Assembly: GCA_964476835.1 (NCBI GenBank) | Contig: CAYZCE010000005.1 | Coordinates: forward strand, 14,819-78,818 | Origin: PALSA-926 sp964476835 | Lineage (GTDB): Bacteria > Pseudomonadota > Alphaproteobacteria > Micavibrionales > UBA2020 | DNA length: 64,000 nt | Reading direction: 5' to 3' | In this document: piece after piece, positions 49,910 through 58,456 of the stretch | How the letters are laid out: every line of letters begins with the position of its first letter | Numbering within the stretch: the stretch's first letter is position 1 | Notes under the pieces: model-generated | What the model saw: only the letters and a program-made list of their open reading frames with translations | What the model was told of the DNA's origin: nothing | Databases searched by the model: none | Program-made: the position numbers and the translations under genes

Positions 49910-51379
49910 ATGCCCGATCTTCAAAAGCTCCTGATTTCCGTTGGCGCGGCGGCCCTTCTGGCCGGTTGCGCCGTTGGCCCTGATTTCCAACAACCTGCGG
50001 CGCCTGCGGTGCCGGGCTATACGGCCTCTCCGCTGGCCGCGAAGACAACGGCAGTGCCGGGCGTGACGGGTGGCGCGGCGCAATCGTTCCGCGCGGATCA
50101 GGATGTGCCCGCGCAGTGGTGGACGTTGTTCCAATCCCAACCCTTGAACGACCTTATGGCGCGCGCACTTGCCGCCAGCCCTACCTTGCAGGCGGCGCAG
50201 GCCAATTTGCGCGCCGCTGAAGAGACCTATCGCGCCGCGGGCGGCAGCTACTTGCCGCGCGTTGACGCCAACCTGTCCGCCGTGCGGCAGAAGACGACGC
50301 TGGCCACCGGCGGAACGACGTCGCCGTTCACCTTATATAACGCGAACGTCAGCGTTTCCTATACGCCCGACCTCTTCGGCAATACCGCGCGCACGGTCGA
50401 GGCTGCTGCCGCCGAAGCCGACCGCCAGCGCGCGCTGGTCAAGGCCGCCTACCTGTCGCTGCAGGCGAACATCGTCACCGCCGCGATTCAAGAAGCCGCG
50501 CTGAACGCGCAGATCGACGCGACGCGCGAAGTCCTCGACATCCGCGAACGCCAGCTCGGCGTGCTGCGCAATCAGCTGACCCTCGGCGGCATCGCCAAGA
50601 CGGCGGTGCTGCAGCAGGAAGCCGTGCTCGCGCAGACGCAGGCCACGCTGCCGCCACTGCAGAAGCGTCTCGCGCAGACGCAGAACCTGCTCAAGACCCT
50701 CGCGGGCGGCTATCCGCACGAAAAGGACGCGGCGCGTTTCGACCTCGCGACGCTCAAGCTGCCGGAAGTGCTGCCCGTCACGCTGCCGTCGAACCTCGTG
50801 CGCCAGCGTCCCGACATCCTCGCGGCGGAATCTGCGCTGCATGTCGCCTCCGCCAACGTCGGCCTTGCACAATCGAACCGCCTGCCGCAGGTCAGTCTCA
50901 GCGCCGCTTACGGCCGCGCGGCGACCACGCCTGCCAATCTCTTCGGCCCTTCCGCGATCGTCTGGAGTGCGGGCGGCAGCGTCATGCAGTCGATCTTCGA
51001 CGCCGGCACGCTGAAGCACCGCCAACGCGCGGCGGAAGCCACCTATGCGGCGACCGAGGCGCAGTACCGCAGCACCGTGCTCTCTGCCTTCCAAGAGGTT
51101 TCCGACGCGCTCAACGCGCTTGAATTCGACGCGGCATCGCTCAAGGCCGCCGCGGCCGCGCTCAAGGCGGCGGACGACAGCCTGCATCTTTCGCAGCAGC
51201 AGTTCCTCGCCGGCTCGATCAACTATCTCGCGCTGCTCGACGCGCAGAACACTTACCAGCAGACCCGCATCGACATCGTGACCGCGCAGGCGGACCGCTA
51301 TGCGGACACCGTCGCGCTCTTCGCGGCGCTCGGTGGCGGCTGGTGGAACGACAACACGCATAAGGACGCCCGCAAATGA
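49910..51379 (+). CDS. RND efflux outer-membrane factor (NodT type)
   Basis: 489-aa outer-membrane channel of a tripartite efflux pump. Lipoprotein signal with lipobox LLAGC, Cys20, followed by the CAVGPDFQQP text typical of the NodT/OprM family, and two internally repeated helical-barrel halves rich in Ala/Gln. The adaptor gene overlaps its stop by 4 bases. First gene of the operon. Confidence 0.92.
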   Translation: MPDLQKLLISVGAAALLAGCAVGPDFQQPAAPAVPGYTASPLAAKTTAVPGVTGGAAQSFRADQDVPAQWWTLFQSQPLNDLMARALAASPTLQAAQANLRAAEETYRAAGGSYLPRVDANLSAVRQKTTLATGGTTSPFTLYNANVSVSYTPDLFGNTARTVEAAAAEADRQRALVKAAYLSLQANIVTAAIQEAALNAQIDATREVLDIRERQLGVLRNQLTLGGIAKTAVLQQEAVLAQTQATLPPLQKRLAQTQNLLKTLAGGYPHEKDAARFDLATLKLPEVLPVTLPSNLVRQRPDILAAESALHVASANVGLAQSNRLPQVSLSAAYGRAATTPANLFGPSAIVWSAGGSVMQSIFDAGTLKHRQRAAEATYAATEAQYRSTVLSAFQEVSDALNALEFDAASLKAAAAALKAADDSLHLSQQQFLAGSINYLALLDAQNTYQQTRIDIVTAQADRYADTVALFAALGGGWWNDNTHKDARK

Positions 51380-52506
51380 TTCTCCGCATGATCGGCATGT
51401 TGGTTCTCGTCGCCCTCATCTTCGGCGGCATCTTCGCTTTCAAGGCCTACCAGGGCAAGATGATGGCGCAGTACATGGCCTCGATGGGCGCGCCCGCGCA
51501 GACCGTGTCGACCGCCAAGGCTGAATCGCAGGAATGGCAGCAGACGTTTGAAGCCGTCGGCTCGCTGCGCGCGGTCAAGGGCGTCGATATCTCCCCCGAA
51601 GTCTCGGGCATCGTCGAGGCGATCAATTTCGATTCCGGCGACGACGTCAAGGCCGGCACCGTGATGGTGCAGCTGCGCGCCGAAGACGACATTGCCAAGC
51701 TGGGCGCCCTGCAGGCGGCGGCCAACCTCGCCAAGACCAACTACGACCGCGACGTCAAGCAGCTCAAGGTGCAGGCCGTCAGCCGCGAAGTGGTCGACAC
51801 CGACCGCGCCGCGCTGCAAAGCGCCGAAGCGCAGGTGAAGGAACAGCAGGCCGTCATCGATAAGAAGACCATCAAGGCGCCCTTCGACGGACATCTCGGC
51901 ATCCGCCAGGTTGACCTCGGCCAGTACGTCAATCCCGGCGCGCCCGTGGTGACGCTGCAGGCGCTCGACCCGATGTATGTCGATTTCTACCTGCCGCAGC
52001 AGGCGCTATCGCGCATCAAGATCGGCCAGAAAGTGGTGCTCAAGAACGACACCTGGCCCGGCCGCACGTTCGAGGGCGAGATCGCGGTCATCAACCCCAA
52101 GGTCGATTCCGACACGCGCAACGTGCAGCTGCGCGCGACGGTTTCCAACACCGACCGCGCACTGCTGCCCGGCATGTACGCGACCGTCGACATCGTGACT
52201 GGCGCGCCTGCGATGCACATCACCCTGCCGCAGACGGCCATCACCTATAACCCTTACGGCAACGTCGTTTATCTCGTCGTCGCCGACGGCATGGACGCCA
52301 AGGGCCAGCCGAAGCTGACCGCCAAGCAGACCTTCGTCACCACCGGCGAGGCGCGCGGCGACCAAGTGCAGATCCTGACCGGCGTGAACGAGGGCGACGA
52401 GGTCGTGACCTCCGGCCAGATCAAGCTGCGCAACGGCGCGCCCATCACCGTCAACAACGCGGTCGTGCCCACCAACGACGCCAACCCGGCTCCCGCCGAA
52501 AAGTGA
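51376..52506 (+). CDS. RND efflux periplasmic adaptor
   Basis: 376-aa membrane-fusion protein with an N-terminal membrane anchor (about 4-24), a lipoyl half-motif region (VSGIVEAINFDSGDDVKAGT), a coiled-coil hairpin (about 100-165), the second lipoyl half and a beta-barrel (KTIKAPFDGHLGIRQVDLGQ), ending in Pro/Ala. It links the inner-membrane pump to the outer-membrane channel. The anchor is uncleaved by appearance. Confidence 0.92.
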   Translation: MILRMIGMLVLVALIFGGIFAFKAYQGKMMAQYMASMGAPAQTVSTAKAESQEWQQTFEAVGSLRAVKGVDISPEVSGIVEAINFDSGDDVKAGTVMVQLRAEDDIAKLGALQAAANLAKTNYDRDVKQLKVQAVSREVVDTDRAALQSAEAQVKEQQAVIDKKTIKAPFDGHLGIRQVDLGQYVNPGAPVVTLQALDPMYVDFYLPQQALSRIKIGQKVVLKNDTWPGRTFEGEIAVINPKVDSDTRNVQLRATVSNTDRALLPGMYATVDIVTGAPAMHITLPQTAITYNPYGNVVYLVVADGMDAKGQPKLTAKQTFVTTGEARGDQVQILTGVNEGDEVVTSGQIKLRNGAPITVNNAVVPTNDANPAPAEK

Positions 52507-52535
52507 CGATGACAATAATCAATGATGACGTCATC

Positions 52536-52561
52536 GTCATCCTGAGCGCAGCGAAGGATCT
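52536..52561 (+). repeat. REP-like unit before RND permease
   Basis: Single 26-base unit beginning GTCATCCTGAGCGCAGCG, related to each arm of the repeat at 6731-6814. Its end supplies AAGGA (52554-52558), nine bases before the permease ATG, so the repeat appears to provide the ribosome-binding site. A GATGACGTCATC palindrome lies just before it. Confidence 0.7.
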
Positions 52562-52567
52562 CTTGCC

Positions 52568-55500
52568 ATGAGCAGCTTTACCGACGTCTATATCCGCCGC
52601 CCGGTCCTTGCTACCGTCATCAGCCTGATGATCCTGGTGCTCGGCCTGCGCGCCGTGTTCTCGCTGCCGGTTTTGCAGTATCCGCGCACGGAAAACGCGG
52701 TCGTCACCGTCTCGACCGCCTATTACGGCGCGGACGCCGATGTGGTGGCGGGCTTCATCACCACGCCGCTTGAAAACGCCATCGCGCAGGCGAACGGCAT
52801 CGACTACATGACCTCGACGAGCACCAGCGGCATGTCGACCATCACCGTCAACTTGCGCCTCAACTACGACCCCGACAAGGCGTTGACGGAAATCCAGACC
52901 AAGATCAGCGCCGTCAAGAACCAGCTGCCGCCGGAATCGCAGCAGCCGACGCTCAGCGTCGCCATCGGCCAGACGATCGACGCGATGTACATCGGCTTCG
53001 GCTCCGATGTGCTGCCCTCCAACAACATCACCGACTACCTGACGCGCGTCGTGCAGCCCAAGCTGCAGGCGGTCGAGGGCGTGCAGAACGCCGAGATGCT
53101 CGGCGCCAAGAACTTCGCGCTGCGCGCGTGGCTCGACCCCAAGAAGCTGGCGGCCTACGGCCTCACCGCCACCGACGTCAGCAAGGCGCTGTCGGCCAAC
53201 GACTACATCTCCGGCCTCGGCAACACCAAGGGGCAGATGGTGCAGGTCAACCTGACGGCCTCCACCAACCTCCATTCGCTCGAGGAATTCCGCAACCTGA
53301 TCGTCAAGCAATCGTCCGGGGCCGTCGTGCGCCTCTCCGACGTCGCCGAAGTGTCGCTCGGCGCCGACGATTACGAGAGCCAGGTGTCCTTCGACGGCAA
53401 CAAGGCCGTCTACATCGGCATCCAGGTCGCGCCTTCGGCCAACCTGCTCGACGTTATCAAGCGCATCCGCGAGATCTTCCCCGGCATGCAGGCGCAGCTG
53501 CCGCAGGGCCTGCACGGCGAGATCGTCTATGACTCGACCAAGTTCGTCCGCAGCTCCATCGACGAAGTCGTGAAGACGCTGGGCGAGGCGCTGGCGATCG
53601 TGACGCTGGTCGTCTTCGCCTTCCTCGGCTCGCCGCGTTCCGTCCTGGTACCGGTCGTCGCCATCCCGCTGTCGCTGATCGGCGCCTTCGTCGTCATGCT
53701 GGCCTGCGGATTTTCGATCAACCTGCTCACGTTGCTGGCGCTCGTGCTCGCGATCGGCCTTGTGGTCGACGACGCCATTATTGTCGTGGAGAACGTCAAC
53801 CGACATCTCAGCGAGGGAAAATCGCCCATCGACGCCGCCATTCTTGCGGCGCGAGAACTGGCGTCGCCCATCATCGTCATGGGTATCGTTCTGGTCGCGG
53901 TTTACGTGCCGATCGGCTTCCAGGCCGGCCTGACGGGCGCGCTGTTCACCGAGTTCGCCTTCACGCTGGTGGGCGCCGTGACCATTTCGGCCATCGTCGC
54001 GCTGACTCTGTCGCCGATGATGTCGTCGCGCCTCCTGCGCGCGCATAAGCACGAGGGCGGCAACTGGGAAGACCACGTCGTTGCCTTCATCGACGACCGT
54101 TTCGAGAGTTTGCGCGGCTTTTACGAGCGCCGCCTGCACGGCAGCCTCAACTTCATCCCCGTCACCGTCGTCTTCGCGTTCTGCGTGCTGGGCAGCATTT
54201 ACTTCCTCTACACCGGCTCCAAGAGCGAGCTGGCGCCGCAGGAAGACCAGGGCGTCGTCATCTCGATGTCGACCAGCGCGCCCAACGCGACGCTGGAGCA
54301 GCGCCAGCTGTTCTCGCGCCAGGTGTTCGAGCTATTCAAGGCTTTCCCCGAGACCGACCATATCTTCCAGCTCGACGTGCCCGGCCAGTCCATCGCCGGC
54401 ATGGTGCTGAAACCGTGGAACGAGCGCGTGCTCACCTCCAACGACCTGCAGCCGATCGTGCAGCAGCAGCTCAACGGCATCGCCGGCTACCAGCCCGCGG
54501 TGTTCCAGCCGCCGTCGCTGCCGGGCAGCCGCGGCCTGCCGGTGCAGTTCGTCATCCAGACGACCGAGCCTTTCGAGCGCCTGAACGAAGTGACCACCGA
54601 CTTTCTCGCCGCGGCGCAGAAGAGCGGCATGTTTATCTTCCTCAACACCGACCTGCGCATCGACAAGCCGCAGGCGACGCTGGAGATCGACCGCAACAAG
54701 GCCGCGCAGCTCGGCCTGACCATGAGCGACGTCGGTTCCGCGCTGTCGTCGATGCTCGGCGGCGGTTACGTCAACTATTTCAGCCTCGACGGACGTTCTT
54801 ACAAGGTCATCCCGCAGGTGCAGCAGAAATACCGCCAGAACACCGACCAGCTCGGCGACTACTACATCCGCGCCGCCGACGGCACGCCGATCGCGCTGTC
54901 GACCATCGCGCATGTCACCAACCAGACGGTGCCGGAATCGCTCAACCACTTCCAGCAGATCAACTCGGCGACGGTGCAGGGCATGGCGTTCCCGGGCATC
55001 GCGATGGGCAACGTGCTGGGCTACCTCGACAACCTTGCCGCCAGGACGCTGCCGCAGGGCTATGCCGTCGATTACGGCGGGCAGTCGCGCCAGTACGTGC
55101 AGGAGTCGAGCGGTTTCGCGCTGACCTTCGCCTTCGCGCTCATCATCATCTTCCTGAGCCTCGCGGCGCAGTTCGAGAGCTTCAGCGACCCCTTCATCAT
55201 CCTGATTTCGGTCCCGATGTCGATCGCGGGCGCGATGGCCTTCATCAGCCTCGGCATCGGCGGCGCCAGCGTGAACATCTACACGCAGGTCGGCCTCGTG
55301 ACGCTCATGGGCCTCATCAGCAAGCACGGGATCCTGATCGTGGAATTCGCCAACCACCTGCAGATGCAGGGCAAGTCGAAGCGCGAGGCGGTCGAGGCCG
55401 CGGCGGGCATCCGCCTGCGTCCCATCCTCATGACGACGGCGGCGATGGTGCTGGGCGTCCTGCCGCTCATCACCGCAAGCGGCGCGGGCGCGATCTCGCG

Positions 55501-55654
55501 CTATAACATGGGTCTCGTGATTGCCTCTGGCTTGTCCATCGGCACGCTCTTCACGCTGTTTGTGGTGCCGGCGTTCTATATGCTGCTGGCCAAGGACTAT
55601 GCGAAAATCCGCGCCAAGACTGAAGCAGCGGCAGGCTCAGCGCCGGGTCATTGA
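52568..55654 (+). CDS. RND multidrug efflux permease
   Basis: 1028-aa inner-membrane proton-drug antiporter of the HAE1/AcrB family: 12 membrane segments in two halves with two large periplasmic loops. The proton-relay pair is in GLVVDDAIIVVENV (TM4), and the lysine-arginine relay region lies in TM10-11. Substrates cannot be told from sequence. The 3' end overlaps the convergent 910-aa orphan gene by 18 bases. Confidence 0.95.
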   Translation: MSSFTDVYIRRPVLATVISLMILVLGLRAVFSLPVLQYPRTENAVVTVSTAYYGADADVVAGFITTPLENAIAQANGIDYMTSTSTSGMSTITVNLRLNYDPDKALTEIQTKISAVKNQLPPESQQPTLSVAIGQTIDAMYIGFGSDVLPSNNITDYLTRVVQPKLQAVEGVQNAEMLGAKNFALRAWLDPKKLAAYGLTATDVSKALSANDYISGLGNTKGQMVQVNLTASTNLHSLEEFRNLIVKQSSGAVVRLSDVAEVSLGADDYESQVSFDGNKAVYIGIQVAPSANLLDVIKRIREIFPGMQAQLPQGLHGEIVYDSTKFVRSSIDEVVKTLGEALAIVTLVVFAFLGSPRSVLVPVVAIPLSLIGAFVVMLACGFSINLLTLLALVLAIGLVVDDAIIVVENVNRHLSEGKSPIDAAILAARELASPIIVMGIVLVAVYVPIGFQAGLTGALFTEFAFTLVGAVTISAIVALTLSPMMSSRLLRAHKHEGGNWEDHVVAFIDDRFESLRGFYERRLHGSLNFIPVTVVFAFCVLGSIYFLYTGSKSELAPQEDQGVVISMSTSAPNATLEQRQLFSRQVFELFKAFPETDHIFQLDVPGQSIAGMVLKPWNERVLTSNDLQPIVQQQLNGIAGYQPAVFQPPSLPGSRGLPVQFVIQTTEPFERLNEVTTDFLAAAQKSGMFIFLNTDLRIDKPQATLEIDRNKAAQLGLTMSDVGSALSSMLGGGYVNYFSLDGRSYKVIPQVQQKYRQNTDQLGDYYIRAADGTPIALSTIAHVTNQTVPESLNHFQQINSATVQGMAFPGIAMGNVLGYLDNLAARTLPQGYAVDYGGQSRQYVQESSGFALTFAFALIIIFLSLAAQFESFSDPFIILISVPMSIAGAMAFISLGIGGASVNIYTQVGLVTLMGLISKHGILIVEFANHLQMQGKSKREAVEAAAGIRLRPILMTTAAMVLGVLPLITASGAGAISRYNMGLVIASGLSIGTLFTLFVVPAFYMLLAKDYAKIRAKTEAAAGSAPGH

Positions 55655-58366
55655 GGGCGGACCGGGCGTCCAGTGCGTTTCGGGCTTCGCAGGCCTCTTG
55701 ATTTTCGGCAGCATCAGGGACGGCGCGGCGATGACGCGCGAAAACGCGTTGACCTGGTTGCGGATGATGTCGCGGTCGAGGTTGTAGGGCTGCTCCGCCG
55801 GGCTGAGATCCAGGGCTGCCGCCGCGTTCAGCACGCGGTCGAGCATTTTGCCGAAAGCCCCCAGGCGCTGAGGGAGTTGCGTGACTTTCCAGGGTGCGAT
55901 CGGTTTTGCCGATATCATGGCGGCGTCGAGATTGAGCAATGTGCGCCGCAGCGCCTTCAGCATCGCCTTTTCATACGCGACATCGATGCCTTTGGCGGCT
56001 AGGCCGTCGCGCGCGCTGTCCATGAAGTCAGCCATGCGGTCGAGGGTGCCGTAAGGCCGCAACGAGTCGGAAGAGACGAGCGGTTCATACCGCAGCCCCA
56101 GCAATTCGTTGATCGCCTGCTTGATGACCAGCCGCGTGCGCGCATTTGAAAATTCGGCGATGATCTCGACCGGCGTCTTTTCCGCGACGGTGGCGCCGGT
56201 TTCGTCGAGGATCTGCACGGTTTTCAGCTCGTGGATCTGCCCCGTCCAGTCCTGCCGCTGGAGATCGAGCAGGCTTTGCACCGTCATCTGCATTTCGGGC
56301 GCCGTGTCATCGTAATGGCCGTAGGCGCCGGGATGGCGCACGGGGAAGCGAAAATCGGGATGCGCGCGCGTAAAGGCATCGACCGCGACCTGGATCACGT
56401 CGGGCGGGATCACCCACATGGATTGGTAGACGAACTCGCGCAGGTCGTTGCCCGCCATGCGGTAGGCATCGGCGGCGCGCGCCGGGTCGCTGTCGGCCAG
56501 CGCGCGGGTGCGGTCGTGCACGAAGGTCAGGTAATCGGCCATCTCGCCGGTATATTCGGCAAGCTTTTCGCCGACGAGTTTTTGCTCGGCCATCGGTTTG
56601 CCGCGCTGGTAGCCGAGCTCGCGGTGGAACATCTCGGTACGCACCATCATCGACCACAATTCCAGTCCCGCCATGCCGAAGAAGGCGGCCTTGTCGCGGA
56701 AAAGGACGAGGTGGTCCTTCGGGTTGTCGCCGACATCCGCCTGCAGGCCGTTGCGGCCGAAAAAGCGCGTGTTGAGGCGCATGCTCCATTCATCGTTATA
56801 GGCGACGAGGCCGCGGCCGAGTACGGCGCGTACGACCGGCGTGTCGATGGCCGACTGCAGGAAGGCGGGATCCCCAAGCCGCGCGGTGATATCGGCCAGT
56901 TTGGCGGCTTTCGGCAGATCGAGCTGCTTTTTCAGGAGGGGCACGTCGATGCTGCCGCCGGCGAATTCGGCGATGAGGCGGCCGCGGTAGGCCTCTTCGT
57001 TCCCCGTGACCAGCCACGCGACATTGGGCACGAACTTGATCGGCTGCATCGAGACGTGCATGAAATCGTGGTTGGAATAAGTGCCGTATTTGAAATAGAG
57101 GTGCTCCATCGCCGCGATGCGCGCGGGGGTATAGGCGGGGTCTTTGCGCATGAGGGCGCTGGCGCCGCGCCGCTGCAGATCGACCAGCGTGCGGTCTTGC
57201 GTATAGATGCCGAGGCCCAGCAGCGTCACGCGCCCGGCCTCGATCTGCGGCAAGAGGGCCGAAGAAAAGTCATAGCCGAAGCCGTTGGTCGTGCTGTCGC
57301 CGAAGCCGTAGGTCAGCGACATGTCGCCGAGCTGCATCATCTCGAGCCGCGCCTTGTGCGCGCTGTGCGGCGGCGTGGGGAAGTCGATGACGTTGCGCAC
57401 GATAGGCGTGTGATAGTAAAGGTTGTTCACGCCGATGCCGTCGAGGTAGTTGTCGATCATGCTGGGCGCGTGACGCAAGGCCAGTTCGCGGTTGATGCCC
57501 CGCATGGCGCGGTTGAAGTCGCGCAGCAAGGATATCTCCTGCGCGATGGCCGCGTTGCGGCCCGGGTATTTGTGATGCTTGAGCTGCGCGGCGATGTCGT
57601 TGAGCTGCCCCATCGCCCGCAGGCTTTCGGCGAAGAAGCGTTGCTGTTCGGGGTCGTCCGATGCCGTGTCGCCGAGATGAGGGATGAACAGCTTGAGCGT
57701 CTCGGTCGCGATCTGGGCGGCTTCGGATTTCTTCGGCAGGCGGAAAGCGTCGCGGACGTCGCGCGTCAGCAGGGCATGCGCGCGGACAAGCGGTTCGTCG
57801 TCTTCCATGCGGTTGAGATCGGAATAAATGCCCTGCGCGCCGTGTTCCTGATATGTCGCGGCCAGTGGGCGCAGTTGTTGGAGGGTGCTTTCAAGGGACG
57901 TGTAGATGCGCCGGCCTTCGGCCAGGGTCTTGTCGGGGTCGAGGCTTGGTTCGAACGACGCCTGGAAAGACGGTGCATGATGCGGCAGCCGTTGGAACGG
58001 CGCGCGCAAGGCTTCGGCGAAGGCGGTATTGAATTCACGGCCGAAGCGGCGGAAGGCCCTAAAGGTATCCGCCGGCAGGTTGTGGCGCTTCGCCCGGTGC
58101 AGCACCCACGACATGACGGGGAAGGGTGCCATGATGCGCTTGGCTGTGGATTGCGCGTCGTCGGGGGAAAGGCCGACCTGTTCCAGTTCCTGCCGCAGGC
58201 GGCGCGATAGGTCGTTTTCACCGTCCTTGAGCAGGACGAGGAGCTTCGCCGTCTCCATGCCGAAGCGCCGTTCCGGCTCGACGATCCGGCGGAAGAACGG
58301 GAACTTCATCGCGACATTGTTGATGAAGCGGACGTATCTTTCGAGCGTTTTGGAGCTAATCAACAT
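55637..58366 (-). CDS. Orphan hypothetical protein, about 910 aa
   Basis: 909-aa soluble protein (from the ATG at 58366; a TTG at 58384 would add six residues). Largely helical with Arg/Ala-rich segments; no signal peptide, membrane segment, Walker motif or other signature that I recognise. Parts such as YGFGDSTTNGFGYDFSSALL and RVTLLGLGIYTQDRTLVDLQ look like a beta-rich middle domain. It overlaps the RND permease 3' end by 18 bases, convergent. It is followed upstream by the prepilin-like fusion gene on the same strand, separated by a 30-bp palindrome. Confidence 0.6.
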   Translation of the reverse strand: MLISSKTLERYVRFINNVAMKFPFFRRIVEPERRFGMETAKLLVLLKDGENDLSRRLRQELEQVGLSPDDAQSTAKRIMAPFPVMSWVLHRAKRHNLPADTFRAFRRFGREFNTAFAEALRAPFQRLPHHAPSFQASFEPSLDPDKTLAEGRRIYTSLESTLQQLRPLAATYQEHGAQGIYSDLNRMEDDEPLVRAHALLTRDVRDAFRLPKKSEAAQIATETLKLFIPHLGDTASDDPEQQRFFAESLRAMGQLNDIAAQLKHHKYPGRNAAIAQEISLLRDFNRAMRGINRELALRHAPSMIDNYLDGIGVNNLYYHTPIVRNVIDFPTPPHSAHKARLEMMQLGDMSLTYGFGDSTTNGFGYDFSSALLPQIEAGRVTLLGLGIYTQDRTLVDLQRRGASALMRKDPAYTPARIAAMEHLYFKYGTYSNHDFMHVSMQPIKFVPNVAWLVTGNEEAYRGRLIAEFAGGSIDVPLLKKQLDLPKAAKLADITARLGDPAFLQSAIDTPVVRAVLGRGLVAYNDEWSMRLNTRFFGRNGLQADVGDNPKDHLVLFRDKAAFFGMAGLELWSMMVRTEMFHRELGYQRGKPMAEQKLVGEKLAEYTGEMADYLTFVHDRTRALADSDPARAADAYRMAGNDLREFVYQSMWVIPPDVIQVAVDAFTRAHPDFRFPVRHPGAYGHYDDTAPEMQMTVQSLLDLQRQDWTGQIHELKTVQILDETGATVAEKTPVEIIAEFSNARTRLVIKQAINELLGLRYEPLVSSDSLRPYGTLDRMADFMDSARDGLAAKGIDVAYEKAMLKALRRTLLNLDAAMISAKPIAPWKVTQLPQRLGAFGKMLDRVLNAAAALDLSPAEQPYNLDRDIIRNQVNAFSRVIAAPSLMLPKIKRPAKPETHWTPGPPSMTRR

Positions 58367-58393
58367 ATGTGTCTGTTTCTTCAATCCATAAGC

Positions 58394-58423
58394 AGATCAA
58401 GTCCGGCATGCCGGACTTGATCT
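58394..58423. repeat. 30-bp perfect palindrome
   Basis: Perfect palindrome centred on CCGGCATGCCGG, arms reading TCAAGTCCGGCA outward. Typical of dispersed palindromic repeats in alphaproteobacteria; lies after the stop of the pilin/S74 fusion gene and may protect or end its transcript. No T-tract. Confidence 0.75.
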
Positions 58424-58456
58424 TACCATATTCAATATTGACAGATTCTTAAAGGT

